Below, one piece after another: positions 9,133 to 18,985 of a stretch of DNA of 64,000 bases. Numbering within the stretch: position 1 is the stretch's first letter; each line of letters begins with the position of its first letter. The DNA is taken from contig NZ_AP018685.1 of the NCBI RefSeq assembly GCF_002218045.2, forward strand, positions 124,001-188,000. Reading direction: 5' to 3'. The stretch comes from Vibrio rumoiensis (lineage in GTDB: Bacteria; Pseudomonadota; Gammaproteobacteria; Enterobacterales; Vibrionaceae). The position numbers and the translations under genes were made by a program. The notes below the pieces were generated by a model. It did no database searches. It saw only the letters and a list, made by a program, of their open reading frames with translations, and was not told the origin of the DNA.

Positions 9133-11151
9133 ATGAAATTAAATCCTAGACAAGATGAAGCTGTGAAATATGTTTCCGGTCCCTGTTTGGTGTTAGCGGG
9201 CGCAGGTTCGGGTAAAACTCGCGTGATCACCAATAAAATGGCTTATCTTGTTCAGCAATGTGGTTATCAAGCTAGACATATTGCAGCGGTGACCTTCACC
9301 AATAAAGCAGCACGAGAAATGAAAGAGCGTGTCGGTCAAACCTTAGGGAAAAAAGAAGCACGAGGTTTGATGGTATCGACGTTTCACACCCTTGGGCTGA
9401 ATATTATCCGTCGTGAATACAAAGCATTAGGATTAAAGGCAGGCTTTTCTCTATTTGATGATCAAGACCAACTCGCCTTACTTAAGGATTTAACCGAAGA
9501 GCAATTAGATGGCGATAAAGACCTGTTGCGTCAATTATTAAGCCGTATTTCAAATTGGAAAAATGATATGTTGACCGCCGATCAGGTGAAAGCGCAAGCG
9601 AGTTCTGAACAAGATCATCTATTTGCTTTTTGTTTTGAAAAATACCTAAATCAAATGAAAGCTTATAATGCGCTTGATTTTGATGACCTGATTGCCATGC
9701 CAGTGCTATTACTGAAAACCAACAGTGATGTTCGCGAACGCTGGCAGTCTAAAATTCGTTATTTATTGGTGGATGAGTATCAAGATACCAACACCAGTCA
9801 GTATGAATTAGTACGCTTAATTGTAGGTGAAAGGGCACGTTTAACGGTAGTTGGCGATGATGATCAGTCGATTTACTCCTGGCGTGGTGCGCGTCCGCAA
9901 AACCTTGAGTTACTCAATCAAGACTTTCCTCAATTAAAAGTGATCAAGCTTGAGCAAAATTACCGCTCGACCAGTCGTATTCTACGCTGTGCCAATATTC
10001 TGATTGCCAACAACCCACATATATTTGAAAAAAAACTGTTTTCAGAAATCCCAGATGGTGAGAAGTTAAAGCTGCTCACCGCTAAAAATGAAGAACACGA
10101 AGCTGAGCGAATTACTGGTGAAATTATCGCTCATCGTTTTTTAAATCATACCCAATATAAAGATTACGCCATCTTGTACCGTGGGAATCATCAATCTCGC
10201 CTGATTGAAAAATCACTGATGCAAAACCGAGTACCTTACAAAATCTCTGGCGGAACATCATTCTTTGCGCGTGCGGAGATTAAAGACATAATGGCGTATC
10301 TACGTGTTCTGGTTAACCCTGATGATGACAATGCTTTCTTGCGGATTGTGAATACACCTAAGCGTGAAATTGGCCCTGTGACGCTCGAAAAACTGGGTAG
10401 TTATGCCAATATGCGAGGTAAAAGCTTATTTGAGGCCAGTTTTGAATTGGGACTTGAACAACATTTATCTGGCCGAGGTTTAGAATCGCTAAGACGTTTT
10501 ACTCATTGGATAGTACAAATTTCTGAAAATGCTGAAAGAGGCAATACTGTAGAAGCAGTACGCTCATTAGTGCGAGATATCAATTATGAAGATTGGTTGT
10601 ATGAAACGTCAGCGAGCCCTAAAGCCGCCGAGATGCGGATGAAAAATGTTTCAGATCTCTATTCTTGGATTACCGCAGATTTAGAAGGCGATAATTACGA
10701 TCAAGAAGTCAAAACACTTAAAGAGGTGGTTCAACGTCTGACATTGCGCGACATGATGGAACGTGGGGAAGGCGATGATGATGCCGATCAAGTGCAGTTA
10801 ATGACATTACACGCATCGAAAGGCTTAGAGTTTCCTTATGTTTATCTTATGGGGGCAGAAGAAGGTATTTTGCCGCACCAAACTAGCATCGATGAAGAGA
10901 ATGTCGATGAAGAACGTCGCTTAATGTATGTCGGTATTACACGAGCTCAAAAAGAGCTGACCTTCACGATGTGCCGTGAGCGCCGCCAATATGGTGAGTT
11001 AATTAAACCAACACAAAGTCGCTTCTTAGACGAATTACCTTTCGATGATGTGGAATGGGAGCTACAGAAAAAGCCACAAAGTGCTGAAGAAAGAATGGAA
11101 AAGGGCCAAGCCCACATTGCTAATTTACGAGCCATGTTTAATAAGAAATAA
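9133..11151 (+). CDS. rep: ATP-dependent DNA helicase Rep
   Basis: A 3'-5' superfamily 1A helicase that assists replication fork movement and restart. The 672-residue protein opens like E. coli Rep and contains Walker A AGAGSGKT (residues 22-29), the Walker B-like [10 protein letters not shown], motif [15 protein letters not shown], motif [13 protein letters not shown] and motif VI VGITRAQ. It is transcribed alone, divergent from the efflux operon, and ends at a terminator. It is core genome; nothing unusual was seen. Confidence 0.97.
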   Translation: MKLNPRQDEAVKYVSGPCLVLAGAGSGKTRVITNKMAYLVQQCGYQARHIAAVTFTNKAAREMKERVGQTLGKKEARGLMVSTFHTLGLNIIRREYKALGLKAGFSLFDDQDQLALLKDLTEEQLDGDKDLLRQLLSRISNWKNDMLTADQVKAQASSEQDHLFAFCFEKYLNQMKAYNALDFDDLIAMPVLLLKTNSDVRERWQSKIRYLLVDEYQDTNTSQYELVRLIVGERARLTVVGDDDQSIYSWRGARPQNLELLNQDFPQLKVIKLEQNYRSTSRILRCANILIANNPHIFEKKLFSEIPDGEKLKLLTAKNEEHEAERITGEIIAHRFLNHTQYKDYAILYRGNHQSRLIEKSLMQNRVPYKISGGTSFFARAEIKDIMAYLRVLVNPDDDNAFLRIVNTPKREIGPVTLEKLGSYANMRGKSLFEASFELGLEQHLSGRGLESLRRFTHWIVQISENAERGNTVEAVRSLVRDINYEDWLYETSASPKAAEMRMKNVSDLYSWITADLEGDNYDQEVKTLKEVVQRLTLRDMMERGEGDDDADQVQLMTLHASKGLEFPYVYLMGAEEGILPHQTSIDEENVDEERRLMYVGITRAQKELTFTMCRERRQYGELIKPTQSRFLDELPFDDVEWELQKKPQSAEERMEKGQAHIANLRAMFNKK

Positions 11152-11185
11152 AGTGTTTTAAGCCAGTAATCTTCATTGTAGAGAT

Positions 11186-11220
11186 AAACCCATGACGCAT
11201 TGCGAGCCATGGGTTTTTTA
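11186..11220. terminator. Terminator downstream of rep
   Basis: Stem AAACCCATG/CATGGGTTT followed by TTTT on the plus strand, between convergent rep and the cytochrome gene. Confidence 0.85.
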
Positions 11221-11239
11221 TTGATCGTTTGGTAATAAA

Positions 11240-11653
11240 TTATAAACCTGCTGCCATGTGCTCAATAGCGGCTTTGATTTCATCATCAGAACAATCCATA
11301 CACGTTCCTTTTGGAGGCATGGCATTAAAACCTTCAATTGCGTGCTTGATTAAGGTTGCTTCACCTTGTGCAACACGCGGTGCCCAATCACCAGCATCAC
11401 CTTTTTTCGGTGCTCCGCTCACGCCTGTACCGTGACAAGCCACACAGAAAGTGCCATACACTGCAGCACCATCGCGAGGGCCTGATGCTTCAGCCGCTGC
11501 TGGCTCACTACCTGCAAGGTAGACATCTCCAACGGGTTTTATGCGATCAGCGATCGCGGCTCGTTCGCTATCACTTATTCCAGAAGCAAAAGTGAAAGAT
11601 GAAAAGGTTAGTGTGGCGGTCAGTATCATTAAAGTTTGGCGAATCATATCCAT
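11240..11653 (-). CDS. Cytochrome c5 family protein
   Basis: A small periplasmic class I c-type cytochrome for electron transfer. It has a signal peptide (about residues 1-23, ending TFA), one haem-binding CVACH motif at residues 70-74 and a distal methionine in AMPPKG (about residue 112). The cysteine pair CMDC at 118-121 is a hallmark of cytochrome c5. Length is 137 residues. A second ATG two codons in (11647) is an equally plausible start. Its redox partners are not indicated by the neighbours. Confidence 0.9.
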   Translation of the reverse strand: MDMIRQTLMILTATLTFSSFTFASGISDSERAAIADRIKPVGDVYLAGSEPAAAEASGPRDGAAVYGTFCVACHGTGVSGAPKKGDAGDWAPRVAQGEATLIKHAIEGFNAMPPKGTCMDCSDDEIKAAIEHMAAGL

Positions 11654-11889
11654 AAACTCACTATATGCTTAGGTCAATAAAAAGACCTAGATAAAAACAA
11701 AGCTTCATTACTCTCGAAAAAGCAGTATATCGTTATAAATTTGTAAATAGGAGGTGATTGTAGCCTTTTACTATGTTGCCATAAACTATAAGATTGTCGT
11801 GACATGGTGTGCGTCACATCCTAAATACGTTTATTTATTGCTTAATTGCTGAAAAACGCATCAAACAGTAAAAAAAGTGCAAAAAACAC

Positions 11890-11918
11890 TAGACGCCCTA
11901 GTGCGATATACGTATTAT
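11890..11918 (+). promoter_or_regulatory. Promoter of the tRNA operon
   Basis: A -35 TAGACG (11890-11895) and -10 TATTAT (11913-11918) are separated by exactly 17 bases and followed by a C/G-containing discriminator before tRNA-Arg. GC-rich discriminators are typical of stringently controlled stable-RNA promoters. The rest of the 286-bp gap from 11654 is AT-rich, with no other signal I can name. Confidence 0.55.
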
Positions 11919-11939
11919 TCCACTCCGCCGATAGGGCAT

Positions 11940-12016
11940 GCGCCCGTAGCTCAGCTGGATAGAGCGTTGCCCTCCGGAGGCAAAGGTCGAAGGTTCGAAT
12001 CCTTTCGGGCGTGCCA
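11940..12016 (+). tRNA. tRNA-Arg (CCG anticodon)
   Basis: 77-nt cloverleaf with acceptor GCGCCCG/CGGGCGT, anticodon loop CTCCGGA giving CCG, and encoded CCA. It is the first gene of a five-tRNA operon. Confidence 0.96.
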
Positions 12017-12046
12017 TTCGGAAGCGGAAAATCGGTAAAAATAGTG

Positions 12047-12122
12047 GTGGCTGTAGCTCAGTTGGTAGAGTCCCGGATTGTGATTCCGGTTGTCGCGGGT
12101 TCAAGCCCCGTCAGCCACCCCA
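12047..12122 (+). tRNA. tRNA-His (GTG anticodon), copy 1
   Basis: Acceptor GTGGCTG/CAGCCAC, anticodon GTG, encoded CCA. The extra G(-1) characteristic of tRNA-His is encoded at 12046. Copy 2 differs by a compensatory G-C to A-T change at the acceptor base. Confidence 0.96.
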
Positions 12123-12217
12123 TATTATGGTAACCTTGAGTTTCCAGTTTCGATTTATCGAGGCGAAATGCTTAAATTAGTTACCCAGCTAATTGTTAAT
12201 AGGCAAAGTGAAACATT

Positions 12218-12294
<77 letters not shown>

Positions 12295-12333
12295 TATTTT
12301 AAAGCCTCACTTATGAGTGAGGCTTTAACTTTG

Positions 12334-12409
12334 GTGGCTATAGCTCAGTTGGTAGAGTCCCGGATTGTGATTCCGGTTGTCGCGGGTTCAAACCCCGTTA
12401 GCCACCCCA
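12334..12409 (+). tRNA. tRNA-His (GTG anticodon), copy 2
   Basis: Second tRNA-His, 287 bp after the first, with acceptor GTGGCTA/TAGCCAC and encoded G(-1) at 12333. It differs from copy 1 at the compensated pair 7-66 and in the T-loop. Confidence 0.96.
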
Positions 12410-12504
12410 TATTATGGTAACCTAGAGTTCCCAGTTTCGATTTATCGAGGCGAAATGCTTAAATTAGTTACCCAGCTAATTATTACTAGGCAAAGTAAAA
12501 CATT

Positions 12505-12581
<77 letters not shown>

Positions 12582-12586
12582 CTTTG

Positions 12587-12617
12587 AAAAAGCCACATCG
12601 AAAGGTGTGGCTTTTTT
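12587..12617 (+). terminator. Terminator in 97-bp repeat 1 (end of tRNA operon)
   Basis: Stem AAAAAGCCACA/TGTGGCTTTTT followed by a T-run, 5 bases after tRNA-Pro copy 2. Confidence 0.88.
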
Positions 12618-12683
12618 ACATTTAAGCCCGACGAGTCGGGGATTCGCCAGTATTAGAATCGTGGCTCTTCACCGACCACTTTG

Positions 12684-12714
12684 AAAAAGCCACATCGAAA
12701 GGTGTGGCTTTTTT
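12684..12714 (+). terminator. Terminator in 97-bp repeat 2
   Basis: Identical stem to repeat 1, offset by 97 bp. Confidence 0.85.
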
Positions 12715-12780
12715 GCATTTAAGTCCGACGAGTCGGAGGTTCGCTAGTATTAGAATCTTGGCTCTTCACCGATCACTTTG

Positions 12781-12811
12781 AAAAAGCCACATCGAAAGGT
12801 GTGGCTTTTTT
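12781..12811 (+). terminator. Terminator in 97-bp repeat 3
   Basis: Identical stem to repeats 1 and 2, offset by another 97 bp. Confidence 0.85.
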
Positions 12812-12880
12812 GCGTTTAAGCCCGACGAGTCGGGGGTTCGCCAGTATTAGAATCTTGGCTCTTCACCGGCTACTTTTAAA

Positions 12881-12910
12881 AACCACATAAGCAATGATGT
12901 GGTTGTTTTT
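12881..12910 (+). terminator. Diverged terminator after the fourth tRNA-Pro tail
   Basis: Stem AACCACAT/ATGTGGTT followed by GTTTTT. It occupies the position of the repeat terminator but with a different stem sequence, and closes the array. Confidence 0.8.
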
Positions 12911-13415
12911 CGTTTTAACCCTTTCTTGACTTCGATTGAAAGTGCAAACCGGTAGCTTTTTATATCAAGCACTCAATATATTTTTAGCGACTCGATTGAT
13001 CGATGAATATTGATCTGAAGTAATCGGCTTAAAAAATGACTGGTTATCGATTTAATTTTTATACTTATGTATCTCCCAGCCTTATTACTTTGATTTTCAC
13101 AACATGATGTGCTTATTTATGCATTATTGAGATTATTTTCCTCTGTGATCTCCTGCATACTTTTCAGGCTAAATCTGTTGTGTTGTTTATTTTGTCAGCA
13201 ATATTATCTATGCTCTGTTGAATTTTTGTTAATAAATGTGCTTAAGGCGGCTTTTTTTGCCGTTTAATATGCTGTTTTATTGCATTTTCATTAATTGTTT
13301 GCCAAATTGGAATGCACAATTTGTCTCCCCTCTCTTTATTGATGGGGATTACAACGAATGGATTCGTTTTTTTACAGACAAGGCAGAAAGCTGTCAAAGC
13401 AGTAGAGGTCTGGTA
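12911..13415 (+). other. Long AT-rich upstream region of the peptide ABC operon
   Basis: About 500 bp without a gene. The frame open from 13236 is in phase with the ATPase gene, but it lacks a ribosome binding site and encodes no recognisable domain, so I treat it as leader. It contains small hairpins: GGCGGC with GCCG around a T-run near 13248-13263, CCCC/GGGG near 13327-13347, and ACGAA/TTCGT followed by seven T at 13354-13373, which looks like a weak terminator about 45 bases before the start codon. I recognise no known riboswitch. Confidence 0.4.
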
Positions 13416-15131
13416 ATGCCACTTTTAGAAGTTAAAGATCTGCGGATTGAATATCCGTCACGTCACGGTGTTCACGCCGCGGTAAAATCCCTTTCTTTCA
13501 GCATTGAACGCGGCGAAATCGTCGGTGTTGTTGGTGAATCTGGTGCAGGAAAATCAACCGTCGGTAACGCGGTCATTGATCTGTTAAGCCCTCCAGGACG
13601 AATCGCTGGTGGCGATGTTTTCTTGGATGGAGAGAAAATCTCAGGTTTAACACCTGAGCAAATGCGTTCAGTACGTGGTTCGAAAATTGGATTTATTTTT
13701 CAAGATCCAATGACATCGCTAAATCCACTGTTTACGGTTGAGCATCAATTAACCGAAACTATTCATGCCAATATGAAAGTATCGGAAAAAGAAGCTTACA
13801 AACGCGCATTACACCTAATGAATCAGGTTGGAATTCCTCAGCCTGAAAACCGCTTAAAACAATACCCACATCAGTTTTCTGGTGGGATGCGTCAGCGTGT
13901 GGTGATTGCCATTGCATTGGCAGGGGAACCTGACTTAATTATTGCCGATGAACCTACCACGGCTCTTGATGTTTCTATTCAAGATCAAATTCTTTGCCTT
14001 ATCCGAGAGCTATGCATTAAGAATAATGTCGGCTGTATGCTGGTGACTCATGATATGGGCGTTGTCTCTAACGTTACCGATAAAGTGGCTGTGATGTATC
14101 GTGGCGATTTAGTCGAGTTTGGTCCTACTGCTAAAGTTCTTGGCACGCCAGAACACTCTTATACACGTAGTTTGATATCCGCGGTCCCTCGTTCAGATAA
14201 AAAATTCGACCGATTTCCATTGGTGAGTTATATCGAAGAAGCCCATGAACTAGAACCTTTAGATGTTAAAACTCACTGGCTTGGTCAAAGCCAAGATCAG
14301 CGTGATTATACGGGGCCATTATTGAATGTCGAAAATGTTAGCCTACGCTTTACCACGAAAGACTCGTTTTTCGAATCTCGTCGAGAGTATGTTCAAGCTT
14401 CCAATAATGTCAGTTTTGAAGTTTATGAAGGTGAGACGTTTGGTCTGGTAGGTGAATCCGGTTCTGGTAAATCGACGATTGCTCGTGTTATTGCCGGTTT
14501 ATATGCACCGAATGAGGGCAAAGTAACCTTTGAAGGGATTGATTTAACTGCGATTAAATCCGAACGTGAGCGTCGACCATTCCGCCGCCAAATGCAAATG
14601 GTGTTCCAGAACCCTTATACCTCGATGAACCCACGGATGAAAATTTTCGACATCATTGCCGAGCCGATTCGCTTTCATAAATTAACCCGTGATGAGAAGG
14701 AAACTCGTAAGATCGTACACGATCTATTAGATCACGTTGGTTTAGGCCGCATGGCTGGGGTGAAATATCCGCATGAGTTCTCGGGGGGGCAACGTCAGAG
14801 AATTTCGATTGCTCGCGCTTTAGCGACGCGTCCTCGTTTATTGATTTGTGATGAACCGACTTCCGCACTCGATGTATCCGTTCAGGCACAGATCTTGAAT
14901 CTATTAAAGGACTTACAAGATGAGCTGAATTTAACCATGTTATTTATCAGCCATGATTTACCGGTTATTCGTCAAATGTGTGATCGAATAGGTGTGATGA
15001 AAATGGGGCAATTATTGGAAGTGTCTCCAACCGAGCAATTATTTACTGAGCCTCAACATGAGTACAGTAAACAACTCATTTCTTTAATGCCGGAATTTAC
15101 CGGGTTACGAGAAGACATTAAAACTGCTTAA
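13416..15131 (+). CDS. Peptide/nickel-type ABC importer, fused dual ATPase
   Basis: The cytoplasmic energy-coupling subunit of an oligopeptide-family importer, with two nucleotide-binding domains in one chain (571 residues). NBD1 has Walker A GESGAGKST (about residue 40), signature FSGGMRQR and Walker B LIIADEPTTALD. NBD2 has GESGSGKST (about 346), FSGGQRQR and LLICDEPTSALD. The start at 13416 (MPLLEVKDLRIEYPSRHG) has a GAGG site 8 bases upstream. It is the first gene of ATPase, binding protein, permease, permease. This is the gene order of gsiABCD, but the substrate is not established. Confidence 0.92.
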   Translation: MPLLEVKDLRIEYPSRHGVHAAVKSLSFSIERGEIVGVVGESGAGKSTVGNAVIDLLSPPGRIAGGDVFLDGEKISGLTPEQMRSVRGSKIGFIFQDPMTSLNPLFTVEHQLTETIHANMKVSEKEAYKRALHLMNQVGIPQPENRLKQYPHQFSGGMRQRVVIAIALAGEPDLIIADEPTTALDVSIQDQILCLIRELCIKNNVGCMLVTHDMGVVSNVTDKVAVMYRGDLVEFGPTAKVLGTPEHSYTRSLISAVPRSDKKFDRFPLVSYIEEAHELEPLDVKTHWLGQSQDQRDYTGPLLNVENVSLRFTTKDSFFESRREYVQASNNVSFEVYEGETFGLVGESGSGKSTIARVIAGLYAPNEGKVTFEGIDLTAIKSERERRPFRRQMQMVFQNPYTSMNPRMKIFDIIAEPIRFHKLTRDEKETRKIVHDLLDHVGLGRMAGVKYPHEFSGGQRQRISIARALATRPRLLICDEPTSALDVSVQAQILNLLKDLQDELNLTMLFISHDLPVIRQMCDRIGVMKMGQLLEVSPTEQLFTEPQHEYSKQLISLMPEFTGLREDIKTA

Positions 15132-15242
15132 TCACAGTTTTAATTAGTGCTGTGAATACAGACAAGTTACAGATGTAGAAATACGACATTTACACTCTAA
15201 ATAAAAACAAGGGATGTCCTCCCGCATGAAGGAGTTATGCAA

Positions 15243-16790
15243 ATGAAAATGATGAAGACCAAATTGACAGTGGCTTTAATGGCAGCTGGTTTGAGTTTTA
15301 ATGCGCTTGCTGCCGATATTACGGTTGCCTATGATGCTGATCCAGTATCGCTTGACCCACATGAGCAGCTGTCTGGTGGTACGCTTCAACTTTCTCACAT
15401 GGTATTTGATCCACTGGTTCGTTATACCCAATCACTAGAGTTTGAACCTCGTCTTGCTACAAAGTGGGAGCGTATTGATGATCACACTATGCGTTTTCAT
15501 TTGCGTGAAGGCGTAAAATTCCACTCAGGCAATACAATGACGGCTGATGATGTGATTTGGACCTTTAAGCGCCTACAACAATCGGCAGACTTTAAAGGTA
15601 TCTTCACGCCATTTACCGATATGGTAAAAGTGGATGATTACACCATTGATATTAAAACCGATGAAGGTTTCCCATTGGTGCTGCAAACGGCCACTTACAT
15701 CTTCCCAATGGACAGCAAGTTCTACTCAGAGTCACCAGATAAAGGTGAAATCGTTAAGCACGGTAACTCTTTCGCTTCTACCCATGAATCAGGTACTGGC
15801 CCATTTATCGTTTCTTCTCGTGAACAAGGCGTTAAAGTCGACTTCACTCGCTTTAAAGATTATTGGGACAAAGACAGCAAAGGTAATGTTGATCACTTAA
15901 CACTAAAACCAATCAAAGAAAATGCGACACGTGTTGCGGCACTACTTTCTGGTGGTGTGGATATGATTGCTCCGGTTGCTCCTAATGACCAAGAGCGTGT
16001 TAAAGATGCTAAAGGTTTCGATCTCGTCACTTTACCTGGTACGCGTATTATTTCGTTCCAATTAAACCAAGACAGTAATCCGGCACTAAAAGACGTCCGA
16101 GTACGTAAAGCGATTGTGTATGCCATCAATAATGAAGGTATCGCAAAACGTATTATGAAAGGTTTTGCAACGGCTGCTGGCCAACAAAGCCCTGAAGGTT
16201 ACGCAGGCTACAATCCGGATCTTAAACCTCGCTACGATCTGAAAAAAGCCAAAGAGTTAATGAAAGAAGCCGGTTATGAGAAAGGCTTTAGCATGACGAT
16301 GATCGCGCCGAATAACCGTTATGTGAATGATGCGAAAATCGCGCAAGCGACGGCTGCAATGCTATCGAAAATTGGTATTAAAGTTGACCTCAAAACCATG
16401 CCAAAAGCGCAATACTGGCCTGAGTTTGATAAATGTGCAGCAGACATGCTGATGATCGGTTGGCACTCCGATACCGAAGATTCTGCAAACTTAACTGAAT
16501 TCTTAACCATGACTCGTAACGAAGAAACTGGTAAAGGTCAGTACAACTGTGGCCACTACTCGAACCCAGAAGTGGATAAGTTAATCGCAGAAGCGAACGT
16601 GAATACCGATCCATCATCTCGTGCACAGCAACTACAAAAAGTAGAAGCGATTTTGTACAAAGATGCGGCATTTGTTCCACTACATTGGGAAAACCTAGCA
16701 TGGGCTGCGAAGTCTAATGTTCATATTGCACCTATCGTGAACGGCATGAACTTCCCATACTTCGGTGATTTAGTCGTAGATGAAAAATAA
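15243..16790 (+). CDS. Peptide ABC transporter periplasmic substrate-binding protein
   Basis: An extracellular solute-binding protein of family 5 (DppA/OppA/GsiB type) that delivers substrate to the permeases. The ATG at 15243 is preferred because the GGAG at 15231 is 8 bases away; the ATG at 15237 is only 2 bases from it. The signal peptide covers residues 1 to about 23, cleaved after ALA. The mature protein starts ADITVAYDADPVSLDPHEQLSGG, the family pattern. Length is 515 residues. A stable hairpin follows and may raise its level over the permeases. Confidence 0.92.
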   Translation: MKMMKTKLTVALMAAGLSFNALAADITVAYDADPVSLDPHEQLSGGTLQLSHMVFDPLVRYTQSLEFEPRLATKWERIDDHTMRFHLREGVKFHSGNTMTADDVIWTFKRLQQSADFKGIFTPFTDMVKVDDYTIDIKTDEGFPLVLQTATYIFPMDSKFYSESPDKGEIVKHGNSFASTHESGTGPFIVSSREQGVKVDFTRFKDYWDKDSKGNVDHLTLKPIKENATRVAALLSGGVDMIAPVAPNDQERVKDAKGFDLVTLPGTRIISFQLNQDSNPALKDVRVRKAIVYAINNEGIAKRIMKGFATAAGQQSPEGYAGYNPDLKPRYDLKKAKELMKEAGYEKGFSMTMIAPNNRYVNDAKIAQATAAMLSKIGIKVDLKTMPKAQYWPEFDKCAADMLMIGWHSDTEDSANLTEFLTMTRNEETGKGQYNCGHYSNPEVDKLIAEANVNTDPSSRAQQLQKVEAILYKDAAFVPLHWENLAWAAKSNVHIAPIVNGMNFPYFGDLVVDEK

Positions 16791-16832
16791 GCTAATGTAA
16801 TGCAGTTAATGCGTTGTTATTAGTGAACAATA

Positions 16833-16865
16833 GGCCGTATGCTCTTCGAAACTCGGTATACGGCC
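16833..16865 (+). other. Intercistronic hairpin after the binding-protein gene
   Basis: Stem GGCCGTAT/ATACGGCC with a 17-base loop and no T-tract. Such structures after binding-protein genes often protect upstream mRNA from 3' decay; that is inferred here. Confidence 0.55.
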
Positions 16866-16939
16866 CTATAAAAATAAGCTGGTTACTTCTGAGAAATATG
16901 GAGCTAACCAGCATTTAATGGATTATTAAGGGGCAAGGA

Positions 16940-17923
16940 ATGTTTACGTTTCTGGTCAAGCGCCTGTTTCAGGCACTGATAGTGATGTTTGTGATCAGTT
17001 TGGTTGCGTTTTCCATACAGGATAACCTAGGTGACCCGTTGCGTGAGCTTGTCGGACAGTCTGTCTCACAAGCTGAACGTGATGCTTTACGTGATGAAAT
17101 GGGGCTTAATGACCCGTTTATCGTGAAATATCATCGTTTTGTCGTCAATGCATTGCATGGCGATCTTGGTACGTCTTACTTTTTCAAAAAGCCCGCCGCG
17201 GAAGTCATTCTTGAAAAGCTGGTGGCAACCTTAGAATTAGTGTTTGGTGCCTCTCTTATTATCGTATTCTTATCTATCCCGCTCGGGGTGTATTCCGCGA
17301 TTCACCCGAAGAGTATTTTAACCAAAGTCATTATGGGCTTTAGTAGTATTGGTATTTCTATCCCGGTGTTTTTAACCGCCATCATGTTGATGTATGTCTT
17401 TTCGATTGAGTTGGGCTGGCTGCCGTCTTATGGTCGTGGTGAGACAGTCGAAGTGTTGGGCAGTGGCTGGCATTCTGGTTTATTTACCCTTGATGGTCTA
17501 GCGCATCTTGCTCTGCCTTGTATTTCACTTGCATCGATTATGCTGCCTCTGTTTATTCGTTTGGTACGCTCTGAAATGCTGGAAGTGCTTGGTTCGGAAT
17601 ACATTAAATTTTGTCGAGCGAAAGGCTTGGCGATGAACAAAATTTATTACCAACATGCACTGAAAAATACCATGCTACCGGTACTTACCGTAGGTGGTGT
17701 GCAGATTGGTACTATGGTGGCGTACACCATTTTGACCGAAACCGTATTCCAATGGCCGGGTACTGGCTTTCTTTTCCTAGAAGCGATTAACCGTGTAGAT
17801 ACACCGTTAATTACCGCTTACGTTATCTTCGTTGGTTTGATCTTTGTCGTGACCAATACCATCGTCGATTTACTTTATGGCTTGGTGAACCCAACCGTCA
17901 ACATCACAGGAAAAGGAGCATAA
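16940..17923 (+). CDS. Peptide ABC transporter permease 1 (DppB/OppB/GsiC type)
   Basis: An inner-membrane permease with about six helices, 327 residues. The N-terminal MFTFLVKRLFQALIVMFVIS helix and the binding-protein-dependent transport signature near LVRSEMLEVLGSEYIKFCRAKGL (EAA loop) identify the family. A good AAGG-type ribosome site precedes the ATG. It is followed 2 bases later by permease 2, with which it forms the heterodimeric channel. Confidence 0.93.
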   Translation: MFTFLVKRLFQALIVMFVISLVAFSIQDNLGDPLRELVGQSVSQAERDALRDEMGLNDPFIVKYHRFVVNALHGDLGTSYFFKKPAAEVILEKLVATLELVFGASLIIVFLSIPLGVYSAIHPKSILTKVIMGFSSIGISIPVFLTAIMLMYVFSIELGWLPSYGRGETVEVLGSGWHSGLFTLDGLAHLALPCISLASIMLPLFIRLVRSEMLEVLGSEYIKFCRAKGLAMNKIYYQHALKNTMLPVLTVGGVQIGTMVAYTILTETVFQWPGTGFLFLEAINRVDTPLITAYVIFVGLIFVVTNTIVDLLYGLVNPTVNITGKGA

Positions 17924-17925
17924 TT

Positions 17926-18870
17926 ATGAATCAGCAAACTTCATCGATTGTTCCTACTCGTTGGGAACGCTTTAAACAATCCGATATCTTGTATTACTTC
18001 TTACGTGACAAAGTGGCGATGGTCAGCTTTGCGGTATTTATGGCGTTTTTTGTGGCGGCTATTTTATCGCCTTGGATTGCACCCACGAACCCGTATGATT
18101 TAACTTCAATTGATATCATGAACTCTGAATTGCCTCCATCTTGGATGGATGGTGGCGATAGCGCATTCTGGTTAGGAACCGATGACCAAGGGCGCGATAT
18201 CTTTTCGACCATTTTGTATGGTTCGCGCTTGTCATTGATGATCGGTTTTTGTGCCGTAGCAGTGCAGTTGTTTTTAGGCATCATTATTGGTCTGTCTGCT
18301 GGTTACTTCGGTGGCCGTATTGATAGCTTTTTGATGCGCTTTGCCGATGTGCAATTATCGTTTTCGACTATGATGGTGGCGATCATTGTGTCGGCTATCT
18401 TCAAAGCGAGCTTTGGCGGTGAGTTTTATAGCCAATATGCTGTGTTGATGCTGATCGTGATTATCGGTGTCGCAGAGTGGCCGCAGTATGCCCGTACCAT
18501 TCGTGCTTCAGTATTAGCCGAGAAGAAGAAAGAATATGTCGAAGCGGCGCGTGTAATGGGTTTCCGTTCACCACGCATTATGTTCCGCCATATTTTGCCG
18601 AACTGTTTATCACCAATTTTGGTAATTTCAACAGTACAGATCGCGAATGCGATCATGTCGGAAGCCGCGCTCTCTTTCTTAGGACTAGGCTTACCGGTTG
18701 ACCAACCATCACTCGGTTCATTGATTAGTATTGGTTTTAACTACATTTTCTCAGGTTCTTGGTGGATTACTGCGTTTCCAGGTATCGTGTTGGTGACGAT
18801 CGTATTGGTGATTAACTTACTAGGCGATTGGTTGCGTGATGTGTTTAACCCTAAATTGTATAAAGGGTAA
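17926..18870 (+). CDS. Peptide ABC transporter permease 2 (DppC/OppC/GsiD type)
   Basis: Partner permease, 314 residues. It has an N-terminal helix (about residues 30-52), then the family block FWLGTDDQGRDIFSTILYGSR, and the EAA loop in EYVEAARVMGFRSPRIMFRHILPN. Translational coupling with permease 1 is likely given the 2-base gap. It is the last gene of the transporter; a terminator follows. Confidence 0.93.
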   Translation: MNQQTSSIVPTRWERFKQSDILYYFLRDKVAMVSFAVFMAFFVAAILSPWIAPTNPYDLTSIDIMNSELPPSWMDGGDSAFWLGTDDQGRDIFSTILYGSRLSLMIGFCAVAVQLFLGIIIGLSAGYFGGRIDSFLMRFADVQLSFSTMMVAIIVSAIFKASFGGEFYSQYAVLMLIVIIGVAEWPQYARTIRASVLAEKKKEYVEAARVMGFRSPRIMFRHILPNCLSPILVISTVQIANAIMSEAALSFLGLGLPVDQPSLGSLISIGFNYIFSGSWWITAFPGIVLVTIVLVINLLGDWLRDVFNPKLYKG

Positions 18871-18925
18871 GTCTTTCGATAAGGTTAAAAAAATTATCTA
18901 AGCGAAATAAATTTACGTATGATGC

Positions 18926-18962
18926 AAACCGTAGGAGATAACTTCTGCGGTTTTCTTTTTTT
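18926..18962 (+). terminator. Terminator after the ABC importer operon
   Basis: Stem AAACCGTAGGAG paired (with G-T pairs) to CTTCTGCGGTTT, followed by TCTTTTTTT, just before the oxidoreductase gene. Confidence 0.75.
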
Positions 18963-18985
18963 GAATAGAAAGTAAAAGGATCACT

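Noticed and set aside
11898..12104. Minus-strand reading frame over tRNA-Arg and tRNA-His
   Set aside because: Occupied by two clear tRNA genes on the plus strand.
13236..13415. N-terminal extension of the ABC ATPase gene to 13236
   Set aside because: No ribosome binding site and no domain match in the added 60 residues. MPLLEVKDL at 13416 has a good GAGG site and the family start.
13416..18870. Naming the ABC operon gsiABCD (glutathione importer)
   Set aside because: Gene order matches, but fused ATPases and this order occur in several peptide importers. Nothing in the binding protein lets me assign glutathione.
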